This document shows positions 1 through 9,688 of a stretch of 64,000 nt of DNA, in pieces. Both the position numbers and the translations under genes were made by a program. The DNA is from Bacillus sp. 103mf (GTDB lineage Bacteria > Bacillota > Bacilli > Bacillales > Bacillaceae_G). Location: the NCBI RefSeq assembly GCF_900116295.1, contig NZ_FPAF01000002.1, forward strand, positions 288,592-352,591. Reading direction: 5' to 3'. Under the pieces are notes generated by a model, which did not search any database, was not told the DNA's origin, and saw only the letters and a program-made list of their open reading frames with translations. Each line of letters starts with the position of its first letter. Position 1 is the stretch's first letter.

Positions 1-168
1 GTAATTGTATGACTGTAAAATTTCTGCTGTGCTGTCTGTTGACCCTCCATCAATGACGATATGCTCTAAATTAGGATAATCTTGAGAAAGCACACTTTCA
101 ATCGTTTCTTGAATAAACTTATCCTGTTGATAGGAAGGCGTAATAATACTAACAAGCGGTTGATCCAT
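1..168 (-). CDS. Glycosyltransferase family 2, N-terminal fragment (runs off window)
   Basis: The first 56 codons of a minus-strand gene are present and the rest lies beyond the left edge. The translation starts MDQPLVSIITPSYQQDKFIQ and continues through VLSQDYPNLEHIVIDGGSTDST, the standard nucleotide-sugar-binding start of GT-A fold GT2 enzymes. The ATG at 168 is preceded by GGAGG at 176-180 (read on the minus strand). It heads in the same direction as the three GT23-like genes upstream of it, so it is probably the last gene of the same glycosylation operon. The acceptor and sugar donor cannot be judged from this fragment. Confidence 0.85.
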   Translation of the reverse strand, partial: MDQPLVSIITPSYQQDKFIQETIESVLSQDYPNLEHIVIDGGSTDSTAEILQSYNY

Positions 169-210
169 GTATATACCTCCTTGTTTTCATTTCATTCTTA
201 ATAGGCTTAT

Positions 211-1149
211 TTATAGAAGCTTAATTGTTCCTTCCGGCCAATCTTTTAGACGACTGACTGCTACTGAAACATTAGAAGTATGATTACCGATAAAATAATC
301 GCATTTCATGGCTAGATACGTATCTCTAATAATATCTACACCTTTCTGTATTGTACTATAATAAGGTACACCACCATTATGCACAGAAACATGATCATAA
401 GGTGTTCGCTGGCAGTTAGTATAAATTAATTTATTACCATACAATCCTTTATATCTTGTCAAAATACTCTCAGAATCTGTTAGCAAAAAAATAGATGCTG
501 TCGGATTATTTATTAGATAATGATCAATTTCTTGCGGATATAAGTCATTAACCTGATATAAATCCGGACGCTCATTAATTTTGTCGCTACCACGAATATG
601 CACTCCTAAAATAGGATATTTATTTTCCGTATTTTTAAGATAAAAGTCTTCGATTTCAGCAGATAGATAAGGTTGCAATTTAAAGTATTTTCGATAAAGA
701 TAGTCATATACATCTTTAACCCCCAAACCATATGCCGGGTGACCTTCTTTAATCCATTGTGTAAGATAGTCTACATAAATGTGCACATTACTTACCAACA
801 CATTTTCAGGTCTACTAAAAACACTAGCTATAGCTACATACTCCAAATCTGTTAAATCTTTTGTACCTGGAAAACGTAAATTACTATAATTCCATTTTGA
901 TGGATAGCAGGTATAATTTTCTTTTTCAAGATCGTAAACGGAATAATTTGATACAGGCAAAAAATACATTGTAAATGCATCTTTAACGAATGGAGCCTCA
1001 GAAGCATACAAAGAATCGGCTCCCCAAAAAATAACGGGAATGCGGTCGGTGAGTTCAGCGATTAAAAGTTGACCGGCAACATGTGATATATCTGACCAGA
1101 AACCGTTTTCCCAAGCTTTGATTAACAAAAAGCGATTACTTTCGTTCAC
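211..1149 (-). CDS. GT23/FUT8-like glycosyltransferase (putative fucosyltransferase), paralogue 1
   Basis: A 312-residue protein, first of three tandem paralogues. HIRGSDK (residues 184-190) matches the GDP-fucose-binding HVRRTDK loop of FUT8/NodZ-type fucosyltransferases. It is followed by FLLTDSESIL (221-230) and KGVDIIRDTYLA...CDYFIG...SNVSVAV (269-298), which follow the order of FUT8's TD, GVILDIHFL and FSSQVCRVAYE segments. The family link is by remembered motifs. The start is GTG: the paralogue at 1259 has ATG two codons further up, but that codon is ATA here. AAGGAA precedes the GTG at normal spacing. No signal peptide or membrane segment is seen, so it should be cytoplasmic. GDP-fucose genes lie in the same island, which makes fucosyl transfer the leading guess; the acceptor is unknown. 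Confidence 0.72.
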   Translation of the reverse strand: MNESNRFLLIKAWENGFWSDISHVAGQLLIAELTDRIPVIFWGADSLYASEAPFVKDAFTMYFLPVSNYSVYDLEKENYTCYPSKWNYSNLRFPGTKDLTDLEYVAIASVFSRPENVLVSNVHIYVDYLTQWIKEGHPAYGLGVKDVYDYLYRKYFKLQPYLSAEIEDFYLKNTENKYPILGVHIRGSDKINERPDLYQVNDLYPQEIDHYLINNPTASIFLLTDSESILTRYKGLYGNKLIYTNCQRTPYDHVSVHNGGVPYYSTIQKGVDIIRDTYLAMKCDYFIGNHTSNVSVAVSRLKDWPEGTIKLL

Positions 1150-1258
1150 AAATATTCCTTCCCTTTATATTATATTGTATTGTATTGTATTACTAAGTTT
1201 TCTCGTCTTAAAGTTCTTTAGTAATTTCATTCGATACTGATTATATGCTGTCAATTTT

Positions 1259-2185
1259 TCAATACTGAATAAGCTTAATTGTCCCTGCCGGCCAATCTTT
1301 TAGACAACTAACCGCTACAGAAACATTAGAATAATCGGCACCAATAAAATGATCGCATTTCGTGGCAAGGTACGTGTCTTTAATAATATCTATACCCTTC
1401 TGTTGTTTGTTACAAAAAGGTAATCCTGCATGCACTGAAAAATTTTCATCAGATGTTCGTATGGAGTCGGTATAAATTAATTTATTACCATATAACTCTC
1501 GATATCTTGCCAAAATATTTTCACTATCTGTAAGCAAAAATATAGCAGCCGTCGGATTATTTTGTAGATAATTATCAATTTCAAGAGGATATAAGTTATT
1601 AAGCTGATATAAATGGGGAAACTCGTTAATTTTGTCACTGCCACGAATATGCAGCCCTAACAAAGGATGTTTATGCTTCATATTCTTAAAGTAAAAATCT
1701 TCGATTTCAGCAGATAAATAAGGTTGTAGTTTCAAATATTTTTGATACAGATAGCTGTATGCATCTGGATACCCCATACGACATGCTGGGTGACTTTTGT
1801 TAATCCATTGTGTAAAATCGTGTACATAAATGTGACGGGTACTTACCAATACATTTTCTAATTTAGTAAAATAATCAGCTACATTGACTACATCATGAAT
1901 ATCCCTCAATCGTAAATTATCACGATTCCATCTGGATGGATAATATGTGTAATACTCATGTGCAAGATCATCAACGGAGTAATTTGATACAGGCAAAAAA
2001 TACATCGTAAATGCGTCTTCAAACAGCGCATGTTCAGAAGCATACAAAGAACCTTCTCCCCAAAAAGTTACAGGAATACGACCGGTAAGTTCTGCGATCA
2101 AAAGCTGTCCGACAACATGCTCTACATCTGACCAGAAACCGCATCCCCACTCTTTGATTAGTAAAAAACGATTATTTTCGTTCAC
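1259..2185 (-). CDS. GT23/FUT8-like glycosyltransferase (putative fucosyltransferase), paralogue 2
   Basis: Second tandem paralogue, about 308 residues. It carries LGLHIRGSDKINE, FLLTDSENIL and KGIDIIKDTYLATKCDHFIG, so the whole FUT8-like core is intact. An ATG at 2191 would add two residues, but it falls directly against the AAGGAA ribosome-binding site. The GTG at 2185 keeps normal spacing and matches the starts of both sister genes, so I use it. The central segment (about residues 75-150) differs most from its sisters, while the N-terminal FLLIK.W..GFWS and the C-terminal third are nearly identical, as expected if acceptor-facing regions diverged after duplication. It is probably cotranscribed with its neighbours. 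Confidence 0.72.
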   Translation of the reverse strand: MNENNRFLLIKEWGCGFWSDVEHVVGQLLIAELTGRIPVTFWGEGSLYASEHALFEDAFTMYFLPVSNYSVDDLAHEYYTYYPSRWNRDNLRLRDIHDVVNVADYFTKLENVLVSTRHIYVHDFTQWINKSHPACRMGYPDAYSYLYQKYLKLQPYLSAEIEDFYFKNMKHKHPLLGLHIRGSDKINEFPHLYQLNNLYPLEIDNYLQNNPTAAIFLLTDSENILARYRELYGNKLIYTDSIRTSDENFSVHAGLPFCNKQQKGIDIIKDTYLATKCDHFIGADYSNVSVAVSCLKDWPAGTIKLIQY

Positions 2186-2270
2186 AAACATTCCTTCCCT
2201 TTATATATCTATGTCTTACCTTTCTTACTTAAAGCGAATTTAGTGACTTATTGAATATGCTGAACTTATT

Positions 2271-3203
2271 CTAGTGCTGAATAAGCTTGATTGTCCCTTC
2301 CGGCCAAGCTTTAAGGCGAAAGACCGCTAAGGAAACATTAGAATAACTGGCGCCAATAAAATGATCGCATTTCGTAGCGAGATAAGTATCTGTAATAATA
2401 TCAATACCCTTCAGCCTTGTCGGATAATAAGGTAACTGGTGCAGAGGAATAGTATCATAAGGTGTTCGCATACTGTCAGTACAGATTATTTTATCACCAT
2501 ATAACTCTTTATATTTTTCTAAAATACTCTCGGAATCTGTTAACAAAAGAATGGATGCCGTTGGGTTATTTTTTAGATAGTTATCAATTTCTTGCGGATA
2601 TAAGTCATTGAGTTGAGATAAATTCGGAATTTCATCAATTTTGTCACTGCCACGAATATGCACTCCTAAAATAGGGTGCTTATTTTTCATATTCTTAAGA
2701 TAAAAATCTTCGATTTCATCGGACAGATACGGTTGCAGTTTAAAATATTTATTATACAGATAGCGGTGTATATCATGAAACTCTAAACCATATACTGGGT
2801 GACTTTCGTTAATCCATTGGGTAAAGTAAAGTATAGACATGTGAACATTACTTACTAGTACATTTTCAGACCTGTTAAAAAGGCCAGGTATATCTTGTGC
2901 ACCTGAAAAATCTAATTCACCTGGCAAGCGTAAATTATTTCGATTCCATCTTGATGAATAGTAGGTGTAGTTTCCTTTTTCAAGATCATAAACGGAATAA
3001 TTTGATACAGGCAAAAAGTACATTGTAAATGCATCTTTAACTAATGGAGCCTCAGAAGCATACAAAGAATCGGCTCCCCAAAAAATAATAGGAATGCGGT
3101 CGGTGAGTTCAGCAATTAAAAGTTGACCAGCAACATGCTCCATAGCTGACCAGAAACCGCATTTCCAAGATTTGATTAGTAAAAAACGATTACTTTCAGT
3201 CAC
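2271..3203 (-). CDS. GT23/FUT8-like glycosyltransferase (putative fucosyltransferase), paralogue 3
   Basis: Third tandem paralogue, 310 residues and upstream-most on the minus strand. It keeps LGVHIRGSDKIDE, LLLTDSESIL and KGIDIITDTYLATKCDHFIGASYSNVS. The start is GTG at 3203 behind a strong GGGGAGG site about 8 bases upstream; this gene anchors the start choice for its two sisters. It is 86 bases from paralogue 2 and 105 bases from the FkbM methyltransferase gene upstream. The donor is inferred to be GDP-fucose from the family and from manC, gmd and fcl in the same island; neither activity nor acceptor can be read from sequence. Confidence 0.72.
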   Translation of the reverse strand: MTESNRFLLIKSWKCGFWSAMEHVAGQLLIAELTDRIPIIFWGADSLYASEAPLVKDAFTMYFLPVSNYSVYDLEKGNYTYYSSRWNRNNLRLPGELDFSGAQDIPGLFNRSENVLVSNVHMSILYFTQWINESHPVYGLEFHDIHRYLYNKYFKLQPYLSDEIEDFYLKNMKNKHPILGVHIRGSDKIDEIPNLSQLNDLYPQEIDNYLKNNPTASILLLTDSESILEKYKELYGDKIICTDSMRTPYDTIPLHQLPYYPTRLKGIDIITDTYLATKCDHFIGASYSNVSLAVFRLKAWPEGTIKLIQH

Positions 3204-3308
3204 AAAGCTACCTCCCCATTCGTAGATATTTGAATATTTTTATCCGGTTTACTTAAGTTTCTAGAATTTTATCAAGCTGTACTATCAATAAAAGTTAAGC
3301 TTCTTGGA

Positions 3309-3953
3309 CTATATGACTGAAAACTTACTCTTGTTATAAAGAAATATATCATCAAATGGTAATTTTTCTACTAACCTGTAACCCTGCATTGTTAGAAATT
3401 CTTGCACACTTTTCTCTTGATAATTATTTTCTGCTACAATACATTCAATCTTCACCTTTTTAAAATCGATTGACTGAAGAATTGCTAATTCCGCTCCTTC
3501 GCTGTCAATACTTAATAGATCAATATGAGTGACATTGTGATCATCTAAAATAGATTGCAGGGTATATGTTTTAACTTTGATAACCTTACAACTCCCACCA
3601 CGCTCTTGTAAGTCCATATCTATTCTTTTTTTATCCCTGAAATCAAATTTATCAACCAGGCCACTAAGCATTTCTACTGGTCCTTGTATCTGCAAAAAGT
3701 CTTGATATCCATTTTCATTAGATATTGCTCCTTCTATACAAATGCACTTCCTATTTTTACTCAATAATTCAAATACTTCTGGTATTGGCTCAACACAAAT
3801 CCCATTCCAATTTTTGTGCTGTTCAAAGAAATAGCTGTTACTGAGATGTATTCCATTATGAGCCCCAATGTCGACAAAAAATCCGTTTTCCATTCCCTGG
3901 AATATTTTTTCGTTCACAAATTTATCCTGGCCAATCTGGCTATAATATTGCAA
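3309..3953 (-). CDS. FkbM-family SAM-dependent methyltransferase
   Basis: 214 residues. The SAM-binding glycine motif FVDIGAHNG lies at residues 26-34, followed by YFFEQHKNWNGICVEPIPE and DLLSIDSEGAELAIL, the typical FkbM signature order. FkbM enzymes are O-methyltransferases, many acting on sugars or other secondary metabolites. Its position directly upstream of three putative fucosyltransferases suggests it methylates a sugar of the same glycan. The start is TTG at 3953: a stop codon lies only two codons upstream and a G-rich stretch serves as a weak ribosome-binding site, so no longer form is possible. The first obvious ATG (residue 21) would cut into the conserved fold. Confidence 0.8.
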   Translation of the reverse strand: MQYYSQIGQDKFVNEKIFQGMENGFFVDIGAHNGIHLSNSYFFEQHKNWNGICVEPIPEVFELLSKNRKCICIEGAISNENGYQDFLQIQGPVEMLSGLVDKFDFRDKKRIDMDLQERGGSCKVIKVKTYTLQSILDDHNVTHIDLLSIDSEGAELAILQSIDFKKVKIECIVAENNYQEKSVQEFLTMQGYRLVEKLPFDDIFLYNKSKFSVI

Positions 3954-4042
3954 TCGTCAGCCCCCCACTTCAATATGCTTTCGTTACCTCTAAATCCTAC
4001 TTCTATTCTTGTAACCTAATATAAGGTGCTTCTGTTTCACCC

Positions 4043-4232
4043 TATATATATCCATTTTAATTTTTCGACATCTTTGTCTAGCTCTGCTATGCAAAATACA
4101 GCATGACCAGCTACTTGCTTTCTCCTTTTGTTTTAAACATTGCATGTGGTAGGAAAAGGCCCTGACCGTTTCTATACGCAGCCAGATGCTCTCGTTCCCC
4201 CTAAAAAGAAAGAGGTTTTTAACTTATATATA
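4043..4232 (+). repeat. Dispersed ~190 bp repeat, family 1 copy A
   Basis: Starts TATATATATCCATTTT..TTTTTCGACAT and contains the shared core ATGTGGTAGGAAAAGGCCCT and CCAGATGCTCTCG. It ends in an AT-rich segment that is an imperfect inverted copy of the start. It fills the gap between gmd and the FkbM gene, directly downstream of the gmd stop codon. Confidence 0.8.
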
Positions 4233-4239
4233 GTGTCCT

Positions 4240-5244
<1,005 letters not shown>

Positions 5245-5337
5245 TTATACATCTATGATTCTAAGAAACTAAAAAAGTTTTGCTGAACAAGATCCACTTT
5301 GCTTCGTTATAAAAATTTTAATCCCCTATTAAAAGAA

Positions 5338-6777
5338 CTATATTTCCGAATAACAAGTTCTCATCATGAGCCGGATCTTCTCCTGAAAGTCCTTATTTTC
5401 TCGCTCCATGTTATTGGCAATATAGACGAGATGCTCAATTGCAGATTTATAGTTTTTTTGTCTAATATAAATGACTGCTACATTGTACCTTGTCATACTT
5501 AATGAGGGGTATACGGATAAAATGTTCAGATATATCTCTAATGCATCATCGATCAGATTTTCTGCATACAGTTCATTTCCATGTTCTAGCTCTATTTTAA
5601 TGATATCCTCCGTGGTTGATTTCGGATTCAATCCCTTCTGAGCTAACTGTTTCATTCTATCGGAAACGGCCTGTGCGCTCTTTTTCCAAGTAAATGAGGA
5701 TAAAATCTGCTTACTGGCTTTCTGCCCTTTCTCCTTAACCAAGGTACGATTCTCGTAGGCAAATCGCATTACCTTCTGCAAATCACTCCTGTCAATCGAT
5801 AGCCACCATGGATAATCTACCGTATCGAGATTACTTACTTTTTTCTCTGGTAAAGCAACTTCCTTTGAGGAAACGAAGAATGCTGTTTCTTTGTTACAAA
5901 AATCCCGACACGATCCTTTATCCGGTACAATTACCGGGATGCCGCAGGCCATTGCTTCTGCAATGGGCAACCCAAATCCTTCTCCCCTATATGGATGAAC
6001 TAAACAATCACACGCTTTATACAATCCCGCCAGCTCCGCTTCCGAAAATTCCTTATCCATGTATACAATACGTGGATTACTTGGATTAGACATTGCTTCA
6101 AGGATCATTTTCTCGAGTGTTATTCCTTTGTAAAAAGATTGAGTCCCAGTATCTTTGATGAACAAACAAACATCATCTTCTGCAGTAAATTCATTAAGAT
6201 AGGCCTGAAGCAGAATATCGATTCCCTTGCGGCCAATTGTTCCCCCAACGAATAGGAAGCGAAAAGAGGATGGTTCCAAAGCTAGAGCTTCAACACCGTT
6301 GTGAAATACTTTTTCATCTACACCAAGGGGAATCACATGAACTTTGTTTTCGGGAATGCCGCAGCGTATGTAGCTTTCCTTGTTGTATACGCTGTAAACC
6401 CAGATTTCATCTATCCAATACTTCATAGGGATATACCACTCTCTGGGGATTGCACCATATTCCCATGGTTGCATACAAATCCAATGCCTGCTTTTTGGCG
6501 TCGTCCAATCGGGTGGCCACTGGTGAACAATTGTAAAATCTGCTTCAGGAAAAGGCAAGAATCTCTCCTTTCCTCCTACTGCTGTAAGAGATTGAAAAAT
6601 CATCCTCTCTGACTCAGGCACCTTTATTCTAAGGTCAATTTGATGATCTTGCTGAAGATATTTACAAATACTCCGGTTTACGATTGCAAGACTATAATCG
6701 GCAAATTGAGGGCCAATCCAGTTTATTTTGAATGTTCCTATTTTCAACGCTATCCTCCTCGATTTTGATTCTGTCAT
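5338..6777 (-). CDS. GT4-family glycosyltransferase with C-terminal TPR-like tail
   Basis: 479 residues. The GT-B core is recognised by FLFVGGTIGRKGIDILL (174-190) and EGFGLPIAEAMACG (266-279), the E-x7-E nucleotide-sugar-binding element of GT4 enzymes. Residues from about 400 form helical repeats (HGNELYAENLIDDALEIYL; NVAVIYIRQKNYKSAIEHL) with the look of two TPR units, a likely protein-protein or acceptor-binding module. ATG 6777 follows AAGGTGAT. It diverges from another TPR-tailed glycosyltransferase at 6905, with about 127 bp between them. The donor could be GDP-mannose, made by manC here, but that is a guess. Confidence 0.85.
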   Translation of the reverse strand: MTESKSRRIALKIGTFKINWIGPQFADYSLAIVNRSICKYLQQDHQIDLRIKVPESERMIFQSLTAVGGKERFLPFPEADFTIVHQWPPDWTTPKSRHWICMQPWEYGAIPREWYIPMKYWIDEIWVYSVYNKESYIRCGIPENKVHVIPLGVDEKVFHNGVEALALEPSSFRFLFVGGTIGRKGIDILLQAYLNEFTAEDDVCLFIKDTGTQSFYKGITLEKMILEAMSNPSNPRIVYMDKEFSEAELAGLYKACDCLVHPYRGEGFGLPIAEAMACGIPVIVPDKGSCRDFCNKETAFFVSSKEVALPEKKVSNLDTVDYPWWLSIDRSDLQKVMRFAYENRTLVKEKGQKASKQILSSFTWKKSAQAVSDRMKQLAQKGLNPKSTTEDIIKIELEHGNELYAENLIDDALEIYLNILSVYPSLSMTRYNVAVIYIRQKNYKSAIEHLVYIANNMERENKDFQEKIRLMMRTCYSEI

Positions 6778-6904
6778 TTCTTCATCACCTTTTTATTATA
6801 TTAAACATGGTTGAATAAGTTTCCAAAAAAGCACTTTTACCCAGTTGAAATCATATGATGGAAACTGACCATTTAATTTCATGTTATAAGGGAGGAAAGG
6901 AATA

Positions 6905-8065
6905 ATGAATTTGCGCCGACTGTCATTGTGTATGATTGTAAAAGATGAAGAGGATTGTATCGGCAAGTGCTTAAACAGTATAAAGGATGTTGTAGACGAG
7001 ATGATTATTGTAGATACAGGTTCTTCGGACCGAACCGTTGAAATTTGTAAATCATTCGGGGCTCAAGTTTTCGACTTCCCCTGGAATGGAAGCTTTTCAG
7101 CGGCCCGCAACTATGGTTTGGAGCGTGCAACGGGGGATTGGATTTTATGGTTGGATGCAGACGAAGAGGTAGACTCCTCTGATGCATATAAATTTCGTAA
7201 TGTCCTCTACTACGATGACTATCTCCTGTCCATTCATTTAATTAATTATTATGGTGATCTTCCAGATCCAAATAAAACATTCGATATTGCTCATACTCGT
7301 CTTTTCCGGAATTATAAAGGGTTTAAATTTATAAATAATATACATGAAATGCTTAACGCAGATGAAGTTCTGACGGAAAAGGACAAAACTCAGGCCATCA
7401 AAACTGTTCCAATTAAGGTATATCATTACGGATATTTGGATTATGTGAATAAAAATAAAAAGAAATTTGAACGTAATCTTGCAATGTTAAAAAATGAACT
7501 CGCCCAAAAAGATCACAGCCCTTGGATCGATTATCATATTGCAAGTGAATATTACCGTGTAGAGCAATATGACAAAGCATTCGATCATGTCAATCGTTCC
7601 ATTAGAGGTTTCTTGCAGGAGCTAAAAACACCGCCTTCCCTGCTGTACAGACTAAAGTATTCGATATTGATCGCCTCAGGGAGCATTGATGGAGCATGGC
7701 CCGGCATCGACAGAGCGGTTTCTCTCTATCCAGATTATGTAGATTTACACTTTTATAAGGGCTTGATCCTATACATCAAAGAATCGTATGAAGAAGCATT
7801 GGAGACATTTGAACACTGCCTTACATTGGGCGAAGAAAATTTACATCATCTTACGCTAAAGGGATTAGGTAGCTTTCAAGCTTTGTATTATATAGGCTGC
7901 TGCCTTGAAAAGCTCGGACAAATCGAGGCTGCTGCAAAGTCTTACACACTGGCTTCAAGTCTGTCACAAACATTCGATTCCCCTGTAGAGGCTCTACGTA
8001 AACTGAAGATAAAGCACCAAGATATTTTCAAGGAATTGGAATTACCAGCAGATTCAGATGTTTAA
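6905..8065 (+). CDS. GT2-family glycosyltransferase with TPR-like C-terminus
   Basis: 386 residues. The N-terminal GT-A domain begins LSLCMIVKDEEDCIGKCL and carries VDTGSSDRT and the metal-binding LDADEE (83-88). The rest, from about residue 200, is helical with TPR-type spacing (SEYYRVEQYDKAFDHV; HFYKGLILYIKESYEEALET; YYIGCCLEKLGQIEAAAKSY). This architecture resembles the SunS-type peptide glycosyltransferases of Bacillus, which modify proteins, but no bacteriocin precursor is seen here. The ribosome-binding site GGGAGGAAAGG is strong. The nearest downstream gene is the Thr-rich protein at 8204, a reasonable acceptor candidate. Confidence 0.85.
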   Translation: MNLRRLSLCMIVKDEEDCIGKCLNSIKDVVDEMIIVDTGSSDRTVEICKSFGAQVFDFPWNGSFSAARNYGLERATGDWILWLDADEEVDSSDAYKFRNVLYYDDYLLSIHLINYYGDLPDPNKTFDIAHTRLFRNYKGFKFINNIHEMLNADEVLTEKDKTQAIKTVPIKVYHYGYLDYVNKNKKKFERNLAMLKNELAQKDHSPWIDYHIASEYYRVEQYDKAFDHVNRSIRGFLQELKTPPSLLYRLKYSILIASGSIDGAWPGIDRAVSLYPDYVDLHFYKGLILYIKESYEEALETFEHCLTLGEENLHHLTLKGLGSFQALYYIGCCLEKLGQIEAAAKSYTLASSLSQTFDSPVEALRKLKIKHQDIFKELELPADSDV

Positions 8066-8203
8066 ACTCTAATCACTACAGGGCTGTCTATCGATACTCT
8101 ATAATTAAATTAACAATTTTAGAAAAAATAGTGTACTAGCCGTGTCTTTCAAAGGTACTAAATAATAATATGTTATTAGTACTGAAGAAAGAGAGGTGAT
8201 ACA

Positions 8204-8845
8204 ATGTCTTTCCCGATAATTCCCAATATTACACCTACCATTTCAATTACTACTCCACAAACTATACCATTACTTTTCGCTTCCATTGCCTTTGAAGAAC
8301 TAGCTCTAGCTCACATCATCAATGCCGAAGCAGAGAAGCTTCAATTTGTTCTCGGAACATTACCGCCAGGAAGTACTACGCTTTCTCCTCCGGTAGTTAC
8401 GATATCCAATCTTCTTGCTGTTGACTCGAGTGTTCAAAGAACACTTCGTGATGTCATCAAGAAGGAAATGCTATTAGAGTTCAAGTTTGAAAATATACTA
8501 GATTTACTAGCGAGCAGTGCTACTTCTACACCAGGAAGCATATCAATCAATCCTGTTACCGGTGCAACGTGTGGTGTAACTCTTCCTATTTCAGGTACGT
8601 TGCTTACTGCCCTTGGCCTTCCGTTAGTAGGTGCACAAGTAACTCTTGCAGTAACTGGTGCTACACCGGGTGCTAATGTAACTTTCTCGACTACAACACC
8701 TATTACAGATTTGGCTGGTAACTTTAGCGTTTTAGGAACATTTATTGGTGTATCAGGTTCAAACTCTGTAACAATAACAGCTACCGCTACTTCATTAGGA
8801 GTTACAGTTACTACCTCTCAGACTATTACTTTCGTTTGTCCGTAA
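8204..8845 (+). CDS. Putative spore-surface protein: shared N-terminal domain plus Thr/Ser-rich Ig-like domain
   Basis: 213 residues, two parts. Residues 1-105 start with MSFPIIPNITPTISITT and contain LLFASIAFEELALAHIINAE and a VQRTLRDVIKKEMLLEFKFE helix, shared with the proteins at 12800 and 13683. Residues from about 110 are extremely rich in Thr, Ser, Val and Gly with regular beta-strand alternation (TVAVTGAT-type turns, DLAGNFSVLG), typical of an Ig-like or carboxypeptidase-regulatory fold, and end TFVCP. There is no signal peptide, which fits a protein made in the mother cell and assembled on the spore. The many Thr/Ser residues make it the best glycan acceptor candidate in the window. 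AGAGGTGAT precedes ATG 8204. I do not know an established name. Confidence 0.75.
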   Translation: MSFPIIPNITPTISITTPQTIPLLFASIAFEELALAHIINAEAEKLQFVLGTLPPGSTTLSPPVVTISNLLAVDSSVQRTLRDVIKKEMLLEFKFENILDLLASSATSTPGSISINPVTGATCGVTLPISGTLLTALGLPLVGAQVTLAVTGATPGANVTFSTTTPITDLAGNFSVLGTFIGVSGSNSVTITATATSLGVTVTTSQTITFVCP

Positions 8846-8922
8846 TTCTAGAATATATTTCAATGAACTCAGAAAGGATATCCGTTTTTTCTCCTTCAGA
8901 GGGCAAAACTGTTTTAGTCTGC

Positions 8923-8964
8923 AAGCTGACGCCTGTATTCCGCAGGCGTCAGCTTATTATAGTT
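8923..8964 (+). terminator. Rho-independent terminator after the Ig-like gene
   Basis: Perfect 13 bp stem AAGCTGACGCCTG / CAGGCGTCAGCTT with a short loop, followed by a weak T/A tail. It lies 78 bases after the stop at 8845. Confidence 0.75.
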
Positions 8965-9188
8965 AAAATCCACTTCGCAACACACCAAGAACTTAACGTA
9001 GTTCTCAGACAGAATATCTCTACCACTTAGTATCCCTTCGTTTTCCCCGTTATTCTCCTCGAAACAGCTTGCAACTTTATCTCAAACAAATAAGTTTTTT
9101 ATCGTTATATAAAAATATAACTAAAAGATACATAGATTACCATGGGTTTTTATCTTTCTCTATCTTAAGGGATGCATACCTTGAATTA

Positions 9189-9374
9189 GATAAATCATTT
9201 TCATTTTTCGACATATAAGTCGCTGCTATGCAGAATACAACATGACCGCTACTTGCTTTCTCCCTTTGTTTTTAACCATTGCATGTGGCAGGAAAAGGCC
9301 CTGTCCGCTTCTACATACGGCCAGATGCTCTCGTCCCTCTAAAAGGAAAGTTTTTTCAATTTGCATTTATATAC
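9189..9374 (+). repeat. Dispersed ~190 bp repeat, family 1 copy B
   Basis: Contains TTTTTCGACATATAAGTCGC, then the GCATGTGGCAGGAAAAGGCC core and CCAGATGCTCTCG, ending GCATTTATATA. Lies in the 1.2 kb gene-poor stretch between the Ig-like gene and fcl, which otherwise holds a terminator, a possible broken small gene, a hairpin element and copy C. Confidence 0.8.
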
Positions 9375-9487
9375 ATAATCTAGTAAATACGTATAAAAAT
9401 ATATTTAAAAATCTTGCCCTTTTTCCAAATTCATATCATAGCTCCCTTTAGAAACGAGAAATGATTGTGAAAAAGCTTTTATAATAG

Positions 9488-9534
9488 ACAAGAAACAGCC
9501 AAGGCTTTTTTCAAGAAGCGCTTGGCTGTTTTTA
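9488..9534. terminator. AGCCAAGG/CTTGGCT hairpin
   Basis: ACAGCCAAGGC and GCGCTTGGCTGT form a stem around a T-rich loop, followed by TTTTT on the plus strand. A closely related hairpin occurs at 12622-12670. No plus-strand gene ends nearby, so it may belong to the small minus-strand frame at 9541. Confidence 0.45.
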
Positions 9535-9540
9535 TATATC

Positions 9541-9638
9541 TTATTTTACTGGAGGACAGGTCAACCGTATTGCTTTTCGAATTAGTCGCACAATACAAGT
9601 ACATCCGTTGACCTTTAACTTTATAATATATATTTCAT
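9541..9638 (-). pseudogene. Possible 31-residue gene broken by a TA slippage
   Basis: On the minus strand, AAGGAGG sits just upstream of ATG 9638, but the frame closes after five codons (MKYIL-stop). Removing one TA from the following TATATATTATA run opens a 31-residue frame, MKYIIKLKVNGCTCIVRLIR followed by KAIRLTCPPVK, ending at 9541. The interval is 98 bases, two more than a multiple of three. A tiny frame, MNSYIHPNFWDY, ends just upstream (9686-9648). It may be a real small gene inactivated by dinucleotide slippage, or chance. Confidence 0.3.
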
Positions 9639-9688
9639 CCGTCCTCCTTAATAATCCCAGAAATTCGGATGAATATATGAATTCATTT

